Positions 23,617 through 64,000 of a DNA stretch of 64,000 nucleotides are shown here, in pieces. Where the stretch lies: the NCBI GenBank assembly GCA_051294375.1, contig CM119263.1, positions 18,190,628 through 18,254,627 on the forward strand, given 5' to 3'. Origin of the DNA: Paraspadella gotoi. Taxonomy: Eukaryota > Chaetognatha. The position numbers and the translations under genes are program-made. Under the pieces are notes generated by a model that worked only from the letters and a program-made list of their open reading frames with translations, was not told where the DNA came from and made no database searches. Each line of letters opens with the position of its first letter. Position 1 is the first letter of the stretch.

Positions 23617-25732
23617 GACGAAGCTCAGCTNNNNNNNNNNNNNNNNNNNNNNNNNNNNNNNNNNNNNNNNNNNNNNNNNNNNNNNNNNNNNNNNNNNNNN
23701 NNNNNNNNNNNNNNNNNNNNNNNNNNNNNNNNNNNNNNNNNNNNNNNNNNNNNNNNNNNNNNNNNNNNNNNNNNNNNNNNNNNNNNNNNNNNNNNNNNNN
23801 NNNNNNNNNNNNNNNNNNNNNNNNNNNNNNNNNNNNNNNNNNNNNNNNNNNNNNNNNNNNNNNNNNNNNNNNNNNNNNNNNNNNNNNNNNNNNNNNNNNN
23901 NNNNNNNNNNNNNNNNNNNNNNNNNNNNNNNNNNNNNNNNNNNNNNNNNNNNNNNNNNNNNNNNNNNNNNNNNNNNNNNNNNNNNNNNNNNNNNNNNNNN
24001 NNNNNNNNNNNNNNNNNNNNNNNNNNNNNNNNNNNNNNNNNNNNNNNNNNNNNNNNNNNNNNNNNNNNNNNNNNNNNNNNNNNNNNNNNNNNNNNNNNNN
24101 NNNNNNNNNNNNNNNNNNNNNNNNNNNNNNCTAATTCTGAAGAAAATTGAAACTTGAGAAATTTATCTTTCCCCAGTAATATTTTGATTATCTTATATTA
24201 TCTTAAATAATTATTATCTAAAATATTATCTTCCAAACTAAAAAGGTGTTTGACAATCATTATCTTATTTACTTAATTGTTTGCTCTCGTTTTGTATGAA
24301 GTTTCTTTTGCCATCGTGGTTCTTGGTTAACGCGTGAACGTTAAACAAATTTATTACGTCTTCAAAATACCAAATATTTTTCCGTCTTGCTCACCGGGAG
24401 GCGGATCCACTTGGTTAAGTTCTTTTCGTCCAAGTCGAGAGATATATCAATTTTCCTGTTATTCTCTTCCTCCTTCGAGACTCTCCTTACGATACAGTGT
24501 GTGGCATACTCGATACCTTACCTTACCCTTCACTTGCCTTCACCCACCCACTCACCACCGTCCCATATACCCACCTACCCTCCCCCGTTATTTCCCTTCG
24601 TCTCGAAAAAATCNNNNNNNNNNNNNNNNNNNNNNNNNNNNNNNNNNNNNNNNNNNNNNNNNNNNNNNNNNNNNNNNNNNNNNNNNNNNNNNNNNNNNNN
24701 NNNNNNNNNNNNNNNNNNNNNNNNNNNNNNNNNNNNNNNNNNNNNNNNNNNNNNNNNNNNNNNNNNNNNNNNNNNNNNNNNNNNNNNNNNNNNNNNNNNN
24801 NNNNNNNNNNNNNNNNNNNNNNNNNNNNNNNNNNNNNNNNNNNNNNNNNNNNNNNNNNNNNNNNNNNNNNNNNNNNNNNNNNNNNNNNNNNNNNNNNNNN
24901 NNNNNNNNNNNNNNNNNNNNNNNNNNNNNNNNNNNNNNNNNNNNNNNNNNNNNNNNNNNNNNNNNNNNNNNNNNNNNNNNNNNNNNNNNNNNNNNNNNNN
25001 NNNNNNNNNNNNNNNNNNNNNNNNNNTGTATACTATATAATATATATGTATATGTATAGTGTATGGTGTATGGTTTATGGTGTATGGTGTATGGTGTATA
25101 GTATGTCGAAAGGCAGAATGTCATAGTGTCCACACATATAACATATTCGATTTCACTTGAATGGCCGAAGTTATTGTTGATGCCATCTTCAAATTTATTG
25201 GAATCGTTATTTCCGGAGACGTCGACGCTTTACCATCTGCCGTTTAACTTTTTCCGTTTCCCTTTTGTTTAAAAAATCGAATAATTTGGCGGAAACTTGA
25301 GAGACAATATCAGCTGAACAAATAAATGCACTAAAGTTTAATCAATAACCAATTAACCATTATTAACACGGTGGGCCCCGCCACAAAATTTATTTAGGGG
25401 CCCTGGGTCCTCCTGTACGCCAAACACATCCGGGCCCCTCTTTACGAATTTAGTTATAATTTTTAGTATTATATTTTTCATAGGAAACATTTATTCACGT
25501 GAAGGAATAAAAAGAATTGGAAAAAATGTTTGAAAAACTGAGCTGACGAGACAATTTTTCCGGTCGATTCCATTCAAAACTTTTGAATGAAAAAGGAATT
25601 TCAACTCGAAATCATTGGCACCAACTTGGCTGAACCGTTTCTCCCCTTTCATTCATTCCCTTTTCTTTTTCTTTCCTTTTTCATATTTCTAATCTTTTCA
25701 TCCTTTCTTTCTTTTTTTCGATCTCTCTTCCT

Positions 25733-25823
<91 letters not shown>
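25733..25823. repeat. (TTTC)n microsatellite
   Basis: About 22 nearly perfect tetranucleotide units ending roughly 93 bp before proposed exon 1. Confidence 0.97.
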
Positions 25824-25974
25824 CTGAATCTCTTTATTTTCTTTTTTTCTTAATATTGTCATATTCTTGAAAATTTTTTTTTTTATCATTCATACAGTAT
25901 ATTGCTTTACGCTCAGGCATCGCGGCAGCGTCGCCTCATCTCTGGATGCGGAAGTCAACCTGCAGCATCGAAAG

Positions 25975-59455
<33,481 letters not shown>

Positions 59456-59524
59456 GTGAGGCGTGGTGAAGAAGTGGGGGTTGGTGAGGGGAAGTATGGT
59501 TGGGATGTGATAGCGAAGAGTTTA

Positions 59525-59596
59525 AAAATTGTGTAAACGATCGAAGGTGATTCGCTTTTCACTAAAACCATAACCTTCGATCGTTTACACAGTTTT
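59525..59596. other. Near-perfect hairpin (24-bp stem, 24-nt loop)
   Basis: TGTGTAAACGATCGAAGGT (59,530-59,548) and its exact reverse complement (59,573-59,591) enclose 24 nt. The stem extends four more pairs past one T/G position. It lies about 70 bp after the exon 17 donor. Size is within the range of a small pre-miRNA-like hairpin, but could equally be a palindromic transposon relic. Confidence 0.8.
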
Positions 59597-59934
59597 ACTG
59601 ATCGGTTTTTTTTCGATGAGCTTTGGTGAGTGGGCGAGTGGAGGAAAGGTGAGAGAAAATCGTTAAGAGAAAAGATAAGACGAAAGTAATTGGAAAAAGA
59701 AGAAAGGAAAAGAGGAGGTCGTCAAAACGATTTCCATTTCTCTCCTTATACTATCCGACCAGAGTCTGTGCGACGTGACTCTAGCTTTTCCTATTATATC
59801 TCGAAATAACTGCTAAAAAAAAAAAGAAAAAAAAAGGATATAAAAAACGGTTGATCTTTCGCGCGAGAACTGAGCTTCGGCTTTCGTCGGTCGAGCGCGA
59901 GTGGAAAACTTGTCGGTTTGTTTACTTTCGATCG

Positions 59935-60065
59935 ATTTTGACGCCACCGACGCCACCGCCCATCCCACCGCACCACCGCTATCGTCGCTGCTGCTGCTGC
60001 TGCTGCCGCCGCTCCGCAATATCGCCCTTGCTGCTGAGGCCGCGGCCGCCGCCAGCCGCTTCGAC
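59935..60065. repeat. GC-rich GCN/GCC repeat patch
   Basis: CACCGACGCCACC and GCTGCTGCTGCTGCTGCCGCC runs give poly-Leu or poly-Ala/Ser frames on both strands. It may be an exon or CpG-rich promoter of an unrecognised gene, but no splice-consistent continuation is visible. Confidence 0.6.
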
Positions 60066-61422
60066 GTGAGGGCCAACGCTCAAGTCCCAAAGATGGTTGA
60101 ATCATCCATTTTCGAAAACCCTGGAGAAATATACATCAGATAAAAAAGTGGGAATAACATCACAAATATTTATTGGATTCGTTGGATCTTTCTGAGTCGG
60201 GAATGTGTTTTTCGCGTTGTCTCCGTGGCGCTTGTTGTCCATATATTCACTAGTACCTATTGAGCATTGAGTATTGAGTATTGTGTGGACCGAGTTCTGG
60301 GCGAAACTCAGTCTTGTATTCGGAATGACTGGAATGAGGGATTTGGCTATTCGATTAGTCTTCCTGTGATAAGATAAGATAAGATTTGTTATTAGCCTTT
60401 CTGAATTTATAATATTATGTATACCCATAATATATGTATAGTTTTTGTATACATAATTTCACAAACAAATTCAGAAAAACGCAAAGATTAAATTAAAATA
60501 TAAATGATAAATATATTTTAATTTAATTGTATGCGTTAATGAAATTTCACGCGCTTTAATAATTAAAAAATACAAGATTTAAAATATAACTACAAATAAA
60601 ATCCAATTAAATGGAAAAAAAAATCGCTGGATGCGACAGTAGAATATATTTTTATAACCAGATCACATCCCGTTGAATAGAATTCGTCACTAGCGTCGCC
60701 TCTCTTTGTATCGTTGACAAAGCGTCGTCGTCGCCAGGAATTTTAATGACGCGAAACCTCGTGGGCGAATGGAATCGTCAGATGGCGCCGAGGGAAAGCG
60801 GAAGTCGTGGGCGGCGGGAGTGACGGTGGGCGTGGCATGGCGTTCGGAAGGGGGGGAAAGAGAGAAGAGTAAACGAGCGGGCGACTAAAGAGGAAAAATG
60901 GCACAACTTGTAAAAATAGATCGGGCGACGGATCGAGAGGAGAGAGAAAGAGTTTCGATTATGAGGGAGTGGATTGTCGTTAAGCTGAAAAGGGTAGGCA
61001 ACGGAGGCGTGGCGGAGCGTGCCTCGAGGTCAAACGAGCGATGGGCGGTGCCCGGTTGATGGGGCATCGGGGGGAAAGGGCGAGGGCATGCGAGCGGAAA
61101 AGAGATTGTGAAGGGGATCGGGGAGAAAGCGCGGGAAGAATGTAGAACAAATCCTCTTCTGCTTTTTCTGCGAACAAAGGAACAAGCGACGTCGCGACTC
61201 GACCCTAAAAGATTCTCAGGGAGAAGTGAGATAACCGAGAAAGGTCAGAGTCGAAAATAAACGTTGAGGATTTGAACGAAAAATTAATGGCACGAAGGTA
61301 ATTGATAATCATAGTGGATAAACGTGACTCGCATGTCAATGACGCGACGATAATAATCATGCGCGGGATTGGCAGATACTGATGTGGTGTTAACTGAATG
61401 GAAATTTGTACTAGTGCAGAAA

Positions 61423-61506
61423 ATGTTTTTACTATTTTTATGCCTCACGGGTCGCGCATTCGAGGCGTCGCCCGTCCGAAAGGTACGAGACGAGAGTTTT
61501 AAATAA
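61423..61506 (+). CDS. 27-codon ORF with signal-peptide-like start, possible first exon
   Basis: It reads MFLLFLCLTGRAFEASPVRK, then a GTACGAG donor-like site and, if unspliced, a stop seven codons later. The N-terminus has a hydrophobic core with small residues after it, as in a secretion signal. There is nothing else to support a gene, and chance is likely at this length. Confidence 0.15.
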   Translation: MFLLFLCLTGRAFEASPVRKVRDESFK

Positions 61507-61689
61507 TTATTATTAATATTATTTATATTTTCATAATCAAAACCCGTATAAGTTTTATTTCAAACGGGACGATGCTTATATGATTCGATATTTTATATTG
61601 AATGAGCACAGTTTGCTATAAGAGTCTAAAAATTAAGTTGACCTTAGAAATACCGGCTCAATCACGAGTAAAAAATCTTAAAAGCATAA

Positions 61690-61935
61690 GGATCGAGCCT
61701 ACTTTTGATAGATACCAATATTGATGGGATGATTACCAAATATTGATGCGATGATAACCAAATATATTACTTTTGATGCTATGATAATAAAATAACTGAT
61801 GTGATGATAATCAAATGATTGATGCGATGATAGTCATTCATTGATTAGTGATGATATCATTCATTGATATGATCGATAATCATTCCTTGATGATGCGATG
61901 ATAAGTCATTCTCATTGACGCGATGAGTCATTCTA
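61690..61935. repeat. Degenerate minisatellite of about 25-30 bp
   Basis: Recurring ATTGATGCGATGATAA and TCATTCATTGAT-like units with variable spacing, about eight in all, ending just before a GA tract (61,973-62,030). Confidence 0.75.
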
Positions 61936-61972
61936 TCGTAAACTAAAATACAAACAAATGGCGTGTATGAAT

Positions 61973-62024
<52 letters not shown>

Positions 62025-62618
62025 AGTGAGAGAGGCTTGGTCAGTTTTCACTCTCGTTTATATAAAGTATAATCAGAAGCTGGCCGCCCTGCAGAGCTGA
62101 ACTCGTTTTTTCGACGTATCTGAGTAGGGACGAACTCTTTTCCTTTCCTTTGAATGAAATTTTAGATTGTTCTTTTTTTTTAAGAAGAAACCAGACCGCA
62201 GGTCAAAATTTCATATTTGCATATTTAACTAATTTATAAATATTTATCCCAACTCAAATAATTATTATTTTAAAAAAGAATAAAAATGATTAAATATATA
62301 CACTAAAAAAAATTTACAATTTTTTAAATTGTAAAAATTTATTAGAATAAACAAAAAAAGTAATGTTTAATTTGACAATATCTCTTTCTCAACTCCTATT
62401 TTATGATTATTAATTTGCCAATAGTTTGGGGCCGACCGTCCAAAGTTACAGTAATAAACAAAAACAAAAAAAAATTTTTTTGTTAGAAAGTTATATTTAT
62501 GTAATTAAATTAATCCGCGCAATTGCCGGACATATAGCAGCTATATGTACAGCAGCAAGCTGATGTACATGTGACATTGCCTGCAATTATAAGTTATTTT
62601 TCCTTTTTTCTAAAAGGA

Positions 62619-63835
<1,217 letters not shown>

Positions 63836-64000
63836 ATTAAAAAAATAAATAAAGGAAAGGCAAAAAATGTTACAATGGTTTACAATTGGAAAACTTTTCC
63901 AATTTTTTCCAATCGCAGCTTGTAAAAGATTTTTATTTTTATTTGTATTAAAATTAAGATATAGCTCTCATTAAAAAAAATCCTTTGAGTTCCATTTTTA

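Larger units (their letters stand above)
21576..25916. other. Non-coding stretch with several gaps
   Basis: I see no convincing exon. It includes a GTT repeat near 21,947-21,975, a GA tract at 22,182-22,240, gaps at 23,213-23,447, 23,512-23,521, 23,631-24,130 (exactly 500 N) and 24,614-25,026, a TATGGTG-rich tandem after the last gap (about 25,050-25,105), and a TTTC microsatellite before the first cyclase exon. The first exon or promoter of the cyclase gene could lie here or in a gap. Confidence 0.5.

Noticed and set aside
59794-60143. Poly-Ala/Ser or poly-Leu ORFs on both strands
   Set aside because: Open on both strands because of GCN repeats, with no splice-consistent neighbours. Recorded as a repeat patch.
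60885-61177. Minus-strand ORFs in the GC-richer stretch
   Set aside because: Short, low-complexity Arg/Pro/Ser peptides without recognisable motifs.

Overview
The window is animal nuclear DNA, most likely from an invertebrate. Coding sequence is split into many short exons with GT-AG introns, introns are AT-rich, exon third positions are C/G-rich, and CT/GA microsatellites are extremely abundant. I cannot assign a phylum. There are 15 runs of N, many of them ending in CT/GA repeats, so some of the structure may be assembly artefact.

Region 1 (1 to about 15,770) is one very large imperfect inverted repeat (palindrome). Its centre is at a 25-N gap (8653-8677). The left arm starts at or before the window edge and the right arm ends at or after about 15,770. 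The arms differ mostly by single-base indels and repeat copy number, and by one clear event: a 765-bp insertion (7408-8172) present only in the left arm, flanked by an 11-bp duplication whose empty site is intact in the right arm. The insertion has about 120-bp inverted ends, each carrying a hammerhead-ribozyme-like core, which suggests a non-autonomous Penelope-like or retrozyme-like element. I recognise no protein-coding gene in the arms.

Region 2 (about 15,770 to 25,900) is mostly AT-rich non-coding DNA with diverged repeats and several gaps. It holds one possible exon of an unrecognised gene (20,215 into a gap).

Region 3 (25,917 to 59,455, + strand) is the 5' part of an adenylyl cyclase gene, best matched to the Ca2+/calmodulin-stimulated type 8 family (ADCY8; insect Ac78C). 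I joined 17 exons by splice sites and phase: a cytosolic N-terminus with an AC8-like calmodulin-binding motif, six membrane segments, the complete C1a catalytic half-domain and C1b. All phases agree, giving 785 codons from the proposed ATG at 25,975. The second membrane block and C2 domain are not found here and should lie beyond 64,000. The first two exons and the start codon are the least certain part.

The introns contain a miniature LTR retrotransposon (TRIM-like, 35,192-35,849), a solo LTR of the same family (47,345-47,578), an antisense tRNA-Glu(UUC) gene (59,067-59,138), a nearly perfect hairpin (59,525-59,596), many microsatellites, and minisatellites with 14-, 27- and about 30-bp units. 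One long CT microsatellite forms the polypyrimidine tract of exon 9, and a long GA microsatellite begins at the 5' splice site of exon 13.

Region 4 (59,456-64,000) is non-coding as far as I can see. It has a GCN-rich patch, a signal-peptide-like mini-ORF, a minisatellite and a nested tandem array built around GA repeats.
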